From Hyphomicrobiales bacterium (GTDB lineage Bacteria; Pseudomonadota; Alphaproteobacteria; Rhizobiales; Beijerinckiaceae): a stretch of 6,036 nt of DNA. The stretch is from assembly GCA_028290595.1 (NCBI GenBank), contig JAQGJO010000524.1:1-6036 (forward strand), in the 5' to 3' direction. The stretch's first letter is position 1; every line of letters begins with the position of its first letter. Of this stretch, positions 1-5,485 are shown piece by piece. The notes under the pieces are model-generated. The model did not search any database. It saw only the letters and a list, made by a program, of their open reading frames with translations, and was not told where the DNA came from. Both the position numbers and the translations under genes were made by a program.

Positions 1-1335
1 GAGGCCGACCAGCTTCTCCAGCCAGTGGATGTCGTAGTCGCCGTCGATGAATTCCTGCTGGCGGATGATGCGCTGCTGCAGCGGGATCGTGGTCTCGATG
101 CCGCTGATCACGAACTCCTCGAGCGAACGGCGCAGCCGCATCAGGCACTCGTTGCGGCTGGGACCGCTCACGATCAGCTTGGCGATCATCGAATCGTAGT
201 AGGGCGGGATCGAATAGCCGGCATAGAGGCCGGAATCGACGCGCACGCCGAGGCCGCCCGGCGGATGATAATAGCTGATCTTGCCGGGCGAGGGCCGGAA
301 CGTGGCGTGATGCTCGGCATTGACGCGGCATTCGATGGCGTGGCCGAAGATGCGCACGTCTTCCTGGCGGATCGTCAGCGGCGATCCGGCGGCAATCTTG
401 ATCTGCTCGTTGACGAGATCGATGCCGGTGATCATTTCGGTCACCGGATGCTCGACCTGAATGCGCGTATTCATTTCGATGAAATAGAAATTGCCGTCCT
501 CATAGAGGAACTCGATCGTGCCAACGCCGAGATATTGCATCTCGCGCATGGCCTTGGCGACGATCTCGCCGATGCTCTCGCGTTCGGATGCGTTGAGAGC
601 GGGCGAGGGGCCTTCCTCCCATACTTTCTGATGGCGGCGTTGCAGCGAGCAGTCGCGTTCGCCCAGATGAATTGCATTGCCCTTGCCGTCGCCGAGCACC
701 TGAATCTCGATGTGGCGCGGCGTCTCCAGATATTTCTCGAGATAGACAGAGTCGTCGCCGAACGCCGCCTTGGCTTCGGTGCGGGCTGTCGCCAGCGCGT
801 CCGACAGATCGTCCGCCGTGCGCGCGACCTTCATGCCGCGGCCACCGCCGCCGGACGCCGCCTTGACGAGCACAGGAAAGCCGATGTCGTTGGCGACGCG
901 CATGGCTTCGACATCGTCGGTGATGCCACCGTCGGAGCCCGGCACGCAGGGAATGCCGAGACGGCGCGCCGTCTTCTTTGCTTCGATCTTGTCGCCCATG
1001 GTGCGGATATGTTCGGCCTTGGGGCCGATGAAGGTGACGCCGTGGTCGGCGCAGATGTCGGCGAACTTGGCATTTTCCGACAGAAAGCCGTAGCCCGGAT
1101 GCAGGGCGTCGGCGCCGGTGATCTCACAGGCAGCCAGCAGGGCCGGAATGTTCAGATAGCTCTCGCGCGCCGACGGTGGACCGATGCAGACCGATTCATC
1201 CGCCAGCTTGACGTGCATGGCTTCGGCGTCGGCGGTCGAATGAACGGCGACGGTGGCGATGCCGAGTTCCTTCGCTGCCCGCAGAATGCGGAGGGCGATT
1301 TCACCGCGGTTGGCAATGAGGATCTTGTCGAACAT
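1..1335 (-). CDS. accC: Biotin carboxylase subunit of acetyl-CoA carboxylase (3' end just outside window)
   Basis: AccC uses ATP and bicarbonate to carboxylate the biotin on AccB, the first half-reaction of acetyl-CoA carboxylase in fatty-acid synthesis (cytoplasm). The window holds 445 codons without a stop; the family is about 450 residues, so only a few codons are missing. The N-terminal Rossmann-like part starts [17 protein letters not shown]. The ATP-grasp part has K116, K158 and the glycine loop GGGGRGM (162-168). Metal and active-site residues are E275, then E287, N289 and R291 in [13 protein letters not shown], and R337 in [10 protein letters not shown]; these match the E. coli residues numbered one higher. 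The C-terminal part has FRPSPGKI and ends in WLEKLVGL. The start at 1335 gives the conserved N-terminus and has GGAG 12 nt upstream. An in-frame ATG at 1356 would add seven residues and overlap the accB stop as ATGA. It is the last gene seen of the aroQ-accB-accC operon. Confidence 0.97.
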   Translation of the reverse strand, partial: MFDKILIANRGEIALRILRAAKELGIATVAVHSTADAEAMHVKLADESVCIGPPSARESYLNIPALLAACEITGADALHPGYGFLSENAKFADICADHGVTFIGPKAEHIRTMGDKIEAKKTARRLGIPCVPGSDGGITDDVEAMRVANDIGFPVLVKAASGGGGRGMKVARTADDLSDALATARTEAKAAFGDDSVYLEKYLETPRHIEIQVLGDGKGNAIHLGERDCSLQRRHQKVWEEGPSPALNASERESIGEIVAKAMREMQYLGVGTIEFLYEDGNFYFIEMNTRIQVEHPVTEMITGIDLVNEQIKIAAGSPLTIRQEDVRIFGHAIECRVNAEHHATFRPSPGKISYYHPPGGLGVRVDSGLYAGYSIPPYYDSMIAKLIVSGPSRNECLMRLRRSLEEFVISGIETTIPLQQRIIRQQEFIDGDYDIHWLEKLVGL

Positions 1336-1347
1336 CGGCGCGCTTTG

Positions 1348-1351
1348 CTCC
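1348..1351 (-). promoter_or_regulatory. Candidate ribosome binding site deciding the accC start
   Basis: GGAG on the minus strand lies 12 nt before the ATG at 1335, while the alternative in-frame ATG at 1356 overlaps the accB stop (ATGA) and has no Shine-Dalgarno match before it. This mildly favours 1335. Translational coupling from accB could still serve the upstream start. The 12-nt spacer is long, so the call is tentative. Confidence 0.4.
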
Positions 1352-1352
1352 G

Positions 1353-1826
1353 TCATTCGATCACGAGGAGCGGCGCGCCATATTCTACCGGTGAGCCATC
1401 ATCGACGAACAGCGCCGTGATGGTGCCCGCGCGCGGCGCGACGATCTCATTGAACGTCTTCATTGCTTCGACGAGCAGGATTTTCTCGCCGGCTTTGACG
1501 ACGCTGCCGATTTCGACGAACGGCTTCGAGTCCGGGCTCGGGCGGCGATAGGCGGTGCCGACCATCGGCGATTTGACGGTGCCGGGATGATCGGCGGCCG
1601 GTTCCACGGCAACCGAAGCAACAGCCACCGGCGGCGGGGCGACGACGCTTTGAGGTGCAGGCGCACCATAAGAGACTTGCGTGGTCATCTGGCGCGACAC
1701 GCGCACGCGGATGCCGGCCTGTTCGACTTCGATCTCGGACAGATCGAGCTTTCCCAGAATCGCACCCAGTTCCTCGACCAGCGCCGTGTTGAACACGGGC
1801 TTGTCGTCTTCAGGCTTATTGGTCAT
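1353..1826 (-). CDS. accB: Biotin carboxyl carrier protein of acetyl-CoA carboxylase
   Basis: AccB carries the biotin that AccC carboxylates and that the AccA/AccD carboxyltransferase unloads onto acetyl-CoA. The 157-residue length is normal for the family. Residues 10-47 form the N-terminal part ([20 protein letters not shown]), followed by a Pro/Ala/Val-rich flexible linker at about 55-80. The biotinyl (lipoyl-like) domain fills about 82-157. The target lysine is K123 in [10 protein letters not shown]; the residues after AMK are TF rather than the E. coli MM, while the core EAMK is intact. The domain begins with the usual [10 protein letters not shown]. The start at 1826 lies 7 nt after the aroQ stop, and the purine-rich aroQ end (GAAGAG) can act as its Shine-Dalgarno site about 10 nt upstream, which suggests coupled translation. 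The stop overlaps a possible accC start as ATGA. Confidence 0.97.
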   Translation of the reverse strand: MTNKPEDDKPVFNTALVEELGAILGKLDLSEIEVEQAGIRVRVSRQMTTQVSYGAPAPQSVVAPPPVAVASVAVEPAADHPGTVKSPMVGTAYRRPSPDSKPFVEIGSVVKAGEKILLVEAMKTFNEIVAPRAGTITALFVDDGSPVEYGAPLLVIE

Positions 1827-1833
1827 TCGCGAT

Positions 1834-2307
1834 CTACTCTTCTTTTTGTCTCGACAAGTTCTGTCTCGACATGGCTATCAGCGCGTAAAGCGCCAGCTCG
1901 TAGGACAGGGGGCCGAAGCCCAGAATGACACCCTTCGCGACCGGAGCTATCAGCGAACGGTGGCGGAAATGCTCCCGCGCGTGAACATTGGACAGATGCA
2001 CTTCGATGACGCTGGCTTGCGCGCCGACAATGGCGTCGCGCAGCGCGATCGACGTATGCGTATAGGCGCCAGCGTTCAGAATGACGCCGGCGCCGGCGGC
2101 TCCCGCCTGGTGGATCCATTCGACGAGGTCGCCCTCATGATTGGACTGGCGGAAGACGAAATCGATTCCTGCATCCTGCGCCTTGGCTGCAAGATGCTGT
2201 TCAATATCTACGAGCGTCTCGTGGCCATAGATCACCGGCTCCCGCTTTCCCAGCAGGTTGAGGTTCGGCCCGTTGAGAACATGAACAGCAAGGAGCGGGG
2301 ACTGCAT
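1834..2307 (-). CDS. aroQ: Type II 3-dehydroquinate dehydratase
   Basis: AroQ converts 3-dehydroquinate to 3-dehydroshikimate in the shikimate pathway to aromatic amino acids; type II enzymes are cytoplasmic dodecamers. The 157-residue length is slightly above the usual 145-150, the excess being a polar tail (SRQNLSRQKEE). Family motifs appear in order: LNGPNLNLLG (11-20, with N12), KREPVIYG with R22 and the catalytic tyrosine Y27 on the lid loop, FRQSNHEGDLVEWIH (52-66), the substrate-binding NAGAYTHTS (N79, H84), VIEVHLSN with catalytic H104, and AREHFRHRS with R111. It is the first gene of the minus-strand operon; accB follows after 7 nt. The stretch upstream of the ATG at 2307 has no clear Shine-Dalgarno sequence, so initiation may be weak or leaderless-like, but the conserved motif begins only 10 residues in and no better start is visible. 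Confidence 0.97.
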   Translation of the reverse strand: MQSPLLAVHVLNGPNLNLLGKREPVIYGHETLVDIEQHLAAKAQDAGIDFVFRQSNHEGDLVEWIHQAGAAGAGVILNAGAYTHTSIALRDAIVGAQASVIEVHLSNVHAREHFRHRSLIAPVAKGVILGFGPLSYELALYALIAMSRQNLSRQKEE

Positions 2308-2584
2308 TGGCGATAAGGGCTCAAGAGAAAGCGGCGCGGGCGAAGCTTGCCCATCGGGACGCCCTCATAGCCCGGTTGGCCCGTCGAGGAAAGAGCAAGG
2401 CCGTCCTGCTGGCATTTTCCCATCGAAAACGGCAGGTTCGACGCGGATTTGCAGAGTTAACGGGGCGTGAGAACAAAAGAGAACAAAAAAGAACAAACCA
2501 TGAAAATTTTGCGTGCAATCGGGCAGGCGCTGCGGCATGATCGATGGGACCTGACATTCTGTCGGGCAGGCTGGGGAGTTCAGC
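2308..2584. promoter_or_regulatory. Divergent control region between aroQ operon and small exported-protein gene
   Basis: This 277-nt non-coding stretch separates the start of the aroQ-accB-accC operon (minus) from the start of the small exported-protein gene (plus), so both promoters should lie here. The part next to aroQ is GC-rich. Positions 2470-2510 are strikingly A/T-rich for this genome, with three spaced AGAACAAA repeats and the palindrome AAAATTTT (2503-2510). I searched both strands for sigma-70 type -35/-10 pairs and found only weak matches, so no promoter is called. Open frames crossing it are shadows without ribosome sites. Confidence 0.5.
2470..2497. repeat. Three AGAACAAA direct repeats at exact 10-bp spacing
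   Basis: AGAACAAA occurs at 2470-2477, 2480-2487 and 2490-2497, a start-to-start distance of 10 bp each time, close to one helical turn. On the other strand it reads TTTGTTCT three times. The runs of A are thus roughly in phase, a pattern associated with intrinsic DNA bending, and all copies present the same face to a protein. The GAAC cores recall the alphaproteobacterial LexA site (GTTC-N7-GTTC or its complement), but the spacer here is N6, so LexA is not supported as it stands. The function is unknown; an operator or a bent upstream element is plausible from its place between divergent genes. Confidence 0.6.
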
Positions 2585-3067
2585 ATGTCGAAAGCATCGA
2601 TTTATCTGCCTGTTTTTGCCTTTGTCGCAGGCGTGGCGAGCGCGAGTTTTGCCAAGGACGTAGCCGTACAGCGCACAACCGCGCCCGGTCAGCCGGTCGA
2701 GGTCTGGAGCCATTCGTCGACCCGGGCCGATTGCGCCACCAAGGCGCCGGTCGTGTCGGTCATTCAGCAGCCGGCCAACGGAACCGTCGCCGTGTCCGAA
2801 GGGCCGCGGCAATTGACGGGGAATAAGGGCGATTTTGCCAAGTGCAATGGCCAGACCGGCTATGGCGCGAAGATCGTCTATCAGCCGAAAGCCGGCTACA
2901 GCGGCCAGGACGGGCTGCGCTATAGCGTCCGCTACGAGTCAGGCACTGAGATGGTGGTCATCGCCCAGGTGAGGGTCGGCGCCGCGCCGCCGCGTAGCGA
3001 AGAGGGCTGGCACCGGGCGCAGGCCTCTGCTCAGGCGGCCTCAACCGTGGCGACCGTCGGCCAATAG
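2585..3067 (+). CDS. Small exported protein with Ig-like features, function unknown
   Basis: I do not recognise a named family for this 160-residue protein. The start is well supported: GGAG lies 6 nt before the ATG. An N-terminal signal peptide is visible (K3, hydrophobic 6-20, likely cleavage after SFA-23), so the mature protein should be periplasmic or secreted. Residues 37-131 look like a single beta-sandwich of the bacterial Ig/cadherin-like type: VVSVIQQPANGTVAV (56-70), then IVYQPKAGYSGQDGLRYSV (97-115), then VVIAQVRV. The pattern P-x-NGT-V, Y-x-P-x-x-GYSG-x-D, Y-x-V is common in such domains. Only two cysteines are present, C50 and C87, both in the mature part, allowing one disulphide. 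The tail (132-160) is Ala/Ser-rich and probably disordered. It stands alone on the plus strand and converges on a DsbA-like gene. The fold is inferred from pattern only. Confidence 0.85.
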   Translation: MSKASIYLPVFAFVAGVASASFAKDVAVQRTTAPGQPVEVWSHSSTRADCATKAPVVSVIQQPANGTVAVSEGPRQLTGNKGDFAKCNGQTGYGAKIVYQPKAGYSGQDGLRYSVRYESGTEMVVIAQVRVGAAPPRSEEGWHRAQASAQAASTVATVGQ

Positions 3068-3078
3068 ACCGGCGGTCG
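3051..3078. terminator. Hairpin across the stop codon between convergent genes, possible bidirectional terminator
   Basis: Positions 3051-3060 and 3069-3078 form a 10-bp stem (CGACCGTCGG against CCGGCGGTCG, one G-U wobble) with an 8-nt loop, CCAATAGA, that contains the TAG stop of the plus-strand gene. Its place between two convergent genes fits a shared terminator. No T-run follows on either strand, so it is not a standard intrinsic terminator; it might instead block read-through or protect the 3' end. Confidence 0.35.
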
Positions 3079-3088
3079 GATCAGGCGA

Positions 3089-3871
3089 TCAAATGCAGGT
3101 GGTCTTGCCGCATTTGCGCAGGTTGTCGATCTTGCCCTGCAGTTGCTCGGCGCCGACGGCGCCGACAACGATCTCATCGCCGACCACATAGGACGGCGTG
3201 CCGTTCATACCGAGCGTGTCGGCGATTTTCATCACCTCGGCGAGGCCGCTGCGCACGTCGTCGCTTTTCATGTCGGCCTGCAGTTTGTCCATGTCGGCGC
3301 CGGTTTCCTGGGCCATCGAAAGCGCCTGGGCGCGTCCGGTCTGGCCGCGAGAGGCCAGCAGCTTCTGGTGGAAGTCCCAGTATTTCTGGCCGTCGAACTG
3401 CTTATGCAGGGCGAGCGCCACCTGGGCCGCTTCGACCGAGCCCGGTCCCAGAACCGGGAATTCCTTGAGCACGACGCGGACGTCGGAATTGCTCTTCATG
3501 ATGGTCGCCAGATCCTCGACCGCATGTTTGCAGTAGCCGCAGTTGTAGTCGAAGAATTCGACGAGCTGGATCTTGCCGTCCGGATTGCCGAGCACGGTCT
3601 GGAACTTGGAACTGAAAATCTGCGGGCTGAGCTCGGCCACCGCCTGCTGCTTCTTGGATTCTTCCTCAGCCTTTGAGGCGCGCTCCATTTCCTCAAGCGC
3701 CAAGCGCACGACCGCCGGATTGTTGAGGAGGTAATCCTTGATGATGGCTTCGACCTGGCCGCGCTCCGGCGGCATCATGCTGCCGCGCACCAGCATGCCG
3801 GCGGCGAACGTGCATGCGACACCGACGACGACCGCGGCTGCGCGCACCGGCCAGGAATTGAAAAAGCTCAT
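3089..3871 (-). CDS. DsbA-family periplasmic thiol-disulphide oxidoreductase (Com1/ScsC-like)
   Basis: It is predicted to make or reshuffle disulphides in exported proteins. The 260-residue protein begins with an uncleaved anchor or signal segment (about 9-28). Residues 36-65 (RGQVEAIIKDYLLNNPAVVRLALEEM, shown only in part by family) resemble the N-terminal helix of ScsC/Com1-type proteins, which in some members drives oligomerisation, and a charged Glu/Lys helix follows (66-80). The thioredoxin fold begins about 95; the active site is C111-G-Y-C114 in FFDYNCGYC, and the cis-proline loop is G224-T225-P226 (NGTPSYVVG). The helical insert lies between. There are two further cysteines at the extreme C-terminus, C254 and C259 (CGKTTCI), and C20 in the anchor. 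AAGG lies 8 nt before the ATG. Whether it acts as oxidase or isomerase cannot be told from sequence. Confidence 0.93.
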   Translation of the reverse strand: MSFFNSWPVRAAAVVVGVACTFAAGMLVRGSMMPPERGQVEAIIKDYLLNNPAVVRLALEEMERASKAEEESKKQQAVAELSPQIFSSKFQTVLGNPDGKIQLVEFFDYNCGYCKHAVEDLATIMKSNSDVRVVLKEFPVLGPGSVEAAQVALALHKQFDGQKYWDFHQKLLASRGQTGRAQALSMAQETGADMDKLQADMKSDDVRSGLAEVMKIADTLGMNGTPSYVVGDEIVVGAVGAEQLQGKIDNLRKCGKTTCI

Positions 3872-3916
3872 TGGAATCGCCTTGATGATCGTCGTTAACT
3901 AAGATGGATTGCCATT

Positions 3917-3946
3917 TTTATAGGCCGAAAGTGTTGATTTCGCGAA
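3917..3946 (-). promoter_or_regulatory. Weak promoter candidate for the DsbA-like gene
   Basis: On the minus strand a good -10 match, TATAAA (3922-3917), stands 18 nt after TTCGCG (3946-3941), which is a poor -35. It lies about 45 nt before the ATG of the DsbA-like gene, within the otherwise non-coding 3872-4000 gap. It would let this gene be transcribed apart from the upstream protease gene. Matches of this quality occur by chance. Confidence 0.3.
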
Positions 3947-3967
3947 CGGGTGCCGAACACGATGGCG

Positions 3968-4002
3968 TGAGGGCCGCTATTGTTTGAGGGCCGCTATTGT
4001 TT
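3968..4002. repeat. Perfect 17-bp tandem duplication at the 3' end of the M48 gene
   Basis: TGAGGGCCGCTATTGTT occurs at 3968-3984 and again at 3985-4001 without a mismatch, and the match continues one more base. The second copy reaches into the TAA stop codon (4003-4001) of the minus-strand protease gene. The duplication lies downstream of that gene and upstream of the DsbA-like gene, so neither protein is altered. The GGCCGC in each copy can pair with GCGGCC at 4009-4014 inside the protease coding end (6 bp), giving two alternative weak hairpins. It looks like a recent slippage event. Confidence 0.85.
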
Positions 4003-5422
4003 ATGTCGGCGGCCGATAGTTGAGAATGTCGTCGGCCTTCAGCCAGCCCGGCGAATTCTCCTTGAATTGCCGCTTGGCGCGGTCCGCCTGGGTGCGGGAT
4101 TCAACGAATTTGCCCATAATGAAAAGGCCTTGCGCGGCGCTGAGCATGGCGTTGGCCTGGTCTCCCTTGCGCTCATAGGCCATCGACAGAAACTGAAAGG
4201 CGTCGGCGTTGTCGTCTTCTTCCTGGGTTGCCCGGGTGAGGATTTTGATCGCCTCGCCGGCATTGGCCGGATTGTTGGTGGCGACATAGGCATGGCCGAG
4301 CATGACGCGGATGGGAATGCCGTGCGGCGCCAGGGCCGCGGCGCGCTTCAGCGGTTCGATCGCCTGTCCGGCGCGGCCGGCTTCCAGCAGGGTCTGGCCT
4401 TTCAATTCGTGGAAATAAGGGTTGTTCGGTTGCGTAGCGAGCAGGGCATCTTCCTGCGCCAGGGCGTCGGGCAGGCGGCCGGCGCGATAGGCGATGATGG
4501 CGCGGGCGTAGCGCGCCGGCAGCGACGTGTCGCTCAGCGGATAGCGGCGGCCGATTTCCGACGTGTTGCCGATGAAGGCGACGATCTTGGCGCGGACCAT
4601 GTCGTGGCGCGCCTGCAGGGCGGGGGGATCCTTGGCGTCGAAATAGGGACTCTTGTGAGCCTGATCCTCCAGGTTGGAAATGCGCTCCCTCGGCAGGGGA
4701 TGCGACAGCAGATAGGGATCGATGCCCTGGGATTTGAACAGCATTTCGTTTTGAAAGCGCTCCATCGTCGTCAGCAGTCCGCGTGACGACTGGCCGGTGG
4801 CGTTGAGGTATTTCACCGCGGCGATATCGGCGGCCTGTTCCTCGTTGCGCTGATAGGACAGCATGGCGCGGCGCACCATCTCCTGAGGCCCGAGAATGGC
4901 GCCCATGGTGCCGACGCCATCGGAACCGACATTGCGGTTGCGCGCAGTGCCGACCACGGCGCCGGCGCCCATCAGCATGCCGGCGACGGCGTAGATCTGG
5001 GCGTTGGCGAGTTCCATGCGCTGGCGGGTCAGATGGCCGCCGGCGATATGGCCGCTTTCGTGGGCAAGAACGCCGATCAATTCGTTCGGCGTCTTGGCCT
5101 CCATGATGGCGCCGAGATTGATGAAAATCTTGCGGCCGTTGGCGACGAAGGCGTTGAACGTCCGGTCGCCGACCAGGATGATCTTGGTGGCGCCGGCATT
5201 GATTTTGGCGGCGCGGAAGATCGGCGCCGTGTAATCGCGCATCAATTGCTCGATTTCGGCGTCGCGGATGATGCTGCCGTTGTCGATGTCCTGCGCCCGC
5301 GCCATGCCGCCTGACAGCAATGCCAAGGCGCAGCCGGCAGCGAGGGCGAGCCGGTTGAAGGCTTTGCCCGGAGGCCTCGGCCTGCTAGGGCTGCGGTCGT
5401 CGGATTGCTGGCGATCGGACAT
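4001..5422 (-). CDS. Exported M48 zinc metalloprotease with C-terminal TPR repeats (BepA-like)
   Basis: By family it is a periplasmic protease and chaperone; E. coli BepA (487 residues, same layout) helps assemble or degrade outer-membrane proteins such as LptD. This protein has 473 residues. A long polar N-region (1-24, rich in Arg, Ser and Pro) precedes the hydrophobic signal core (25-39), with likely cleavage after ARA-43. The M48 domain covers about 50-260: zinc ligands H121 and H125 in HESGH with catalytic E122, and third ligand E195 in NEEQAAD. H241 in SHPLPRERI corresponds to the regulatory histidine of BepA. A hydrophobic stretch lies at 142-160. Residues about 300-440 hold around four TPR-like helical pairs (such as ARAIIAYRAGRLPDALAQ and LKGQTLLEAGRAGQAIEPLK). 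The start at 5422 is the only one that keeps the signal peptide; the nearest purine-rich sites are GGGG 6 nt and AAGGAG 14 nt upstream. Confidence 0.94.
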   Translation of the reverse strand: MSDRQQSDDRSPSRPRPPGKAFNRLALAAGCALALLSGGMARAQDIDNGSIIRDAEIEQLMRDYTAPIFRAAKINAGATKIILVGDRTFNAFVANGRKIFINLGAIMEAKTPNELIGVLAHESGHIAGGHLTRQRMELANAQIYAVAGMLMGAGAVVGTARNRNVGSDGVGTMGAILGPQEMVRRAMLSYQRNEEQAADIAAVKYLNATGQSSRGLLTTMERFQNEMLFKSQGIDPYLLSHPLPRERISNLEDQAHKSPYFDAKDPPALQARHDMVRAKIVAFIGNTSEIGRRYPLSDTSLPARYARAIIAYRAGRLPDALAQEDALLATQPNNPYFHELKGQTLLEAGRAGQAIEPLKRAAALAPHGIPIRVMLGHAYVATNNPANAGEAIKILTRATQEEDDNADAFQFLSMAYERKGDQANAMLSAAQGLFIMGKFVESRTQADRAKRQFKENSPGWLKADDILNYRPPT

Positions 5423-5485
5423 GCAGTTCCCCGCGGCTCCTTGGCTCTGGCTTTTACCTGATTTCGTTCAAAAGAGGCAGTCATT
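5423..5485. promoter_or_regulatory. 63-nt divergent spacer serving the M48 protease and aminotransferase genes
   Basis: Two genes start outward from this short gap, so their promoters must overlap here or reach into the opposite coding region. It holds AGAGG (5473-5477), 8 nt before the aminotransferase ATG, and weak minus-strand ribosome-site candidates near the protease ATG. No convincing -35/-10 pair is visible on either strand. Confidence 0.4.

Noticed and set aside
25..1551. A 508-codon open frame on the plus strand opposite accC and accB
   Set aside because: It is codon-aligned antisense to accC over most of its length. It stays open because accC avoids TTA, CTA and TCA codons, as expected at high GC. 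The protein has no recognisable domain, whereas the minus strand encodes intact AccC and AccB.
2470..2497. A LexA operator
   Set aside because: The repeats have GAAC with 6-nt spacers, whereas the known alphaproteobacterial site needs 7, and neither flanking gene is a DNA-repair gene. Kept as an unknown repeat.
2499..2584. ATG at 2499 (MKILRAIGQALRHDRWDL) as a possible leader peptide
   Set aside because: No Shine-Dalgarno match precedes it and the frame runs on out of phase into the real gene, so there is no sign of a short regulated peptide.
2321..2826. Overlapping open frames in the divergent region on both strands (for example 2467-2826 plus and 2321-2812 minus)
   Set aside because: They run out of frame into or across the exported-protein gene, lack ribosome sites, and have low-complexity Arg/Ala-rich translations typical of shadow frames.
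3148..3165. Two tandem copies of CGGCGCCGA inside the DsbA-like gene
   Set aside because: They simply encode a VGAVGA stretch (236-241) in a GC-rich gene, and no larger repeat structure surrounds them.
3894..3899. GTTAAC palindromes here and at 2456-2461 as CtrA half-sites
   Set aside because: CtrA sites need a second half (TTAA-N7-TTAA), which is absent at both places; a 6-mer shared by two intergenic regions is easily chance.
3980..4786. A 268-codon plus-strand open frame opposite the M48 gene, and a 177-codon one at 3143-3676 opposite the DsbA-like gene
   Set aside because: Both are antisense shadows of strongly supported genes with catalytic motifs intact on the other strand, and neither translation shows a domain.
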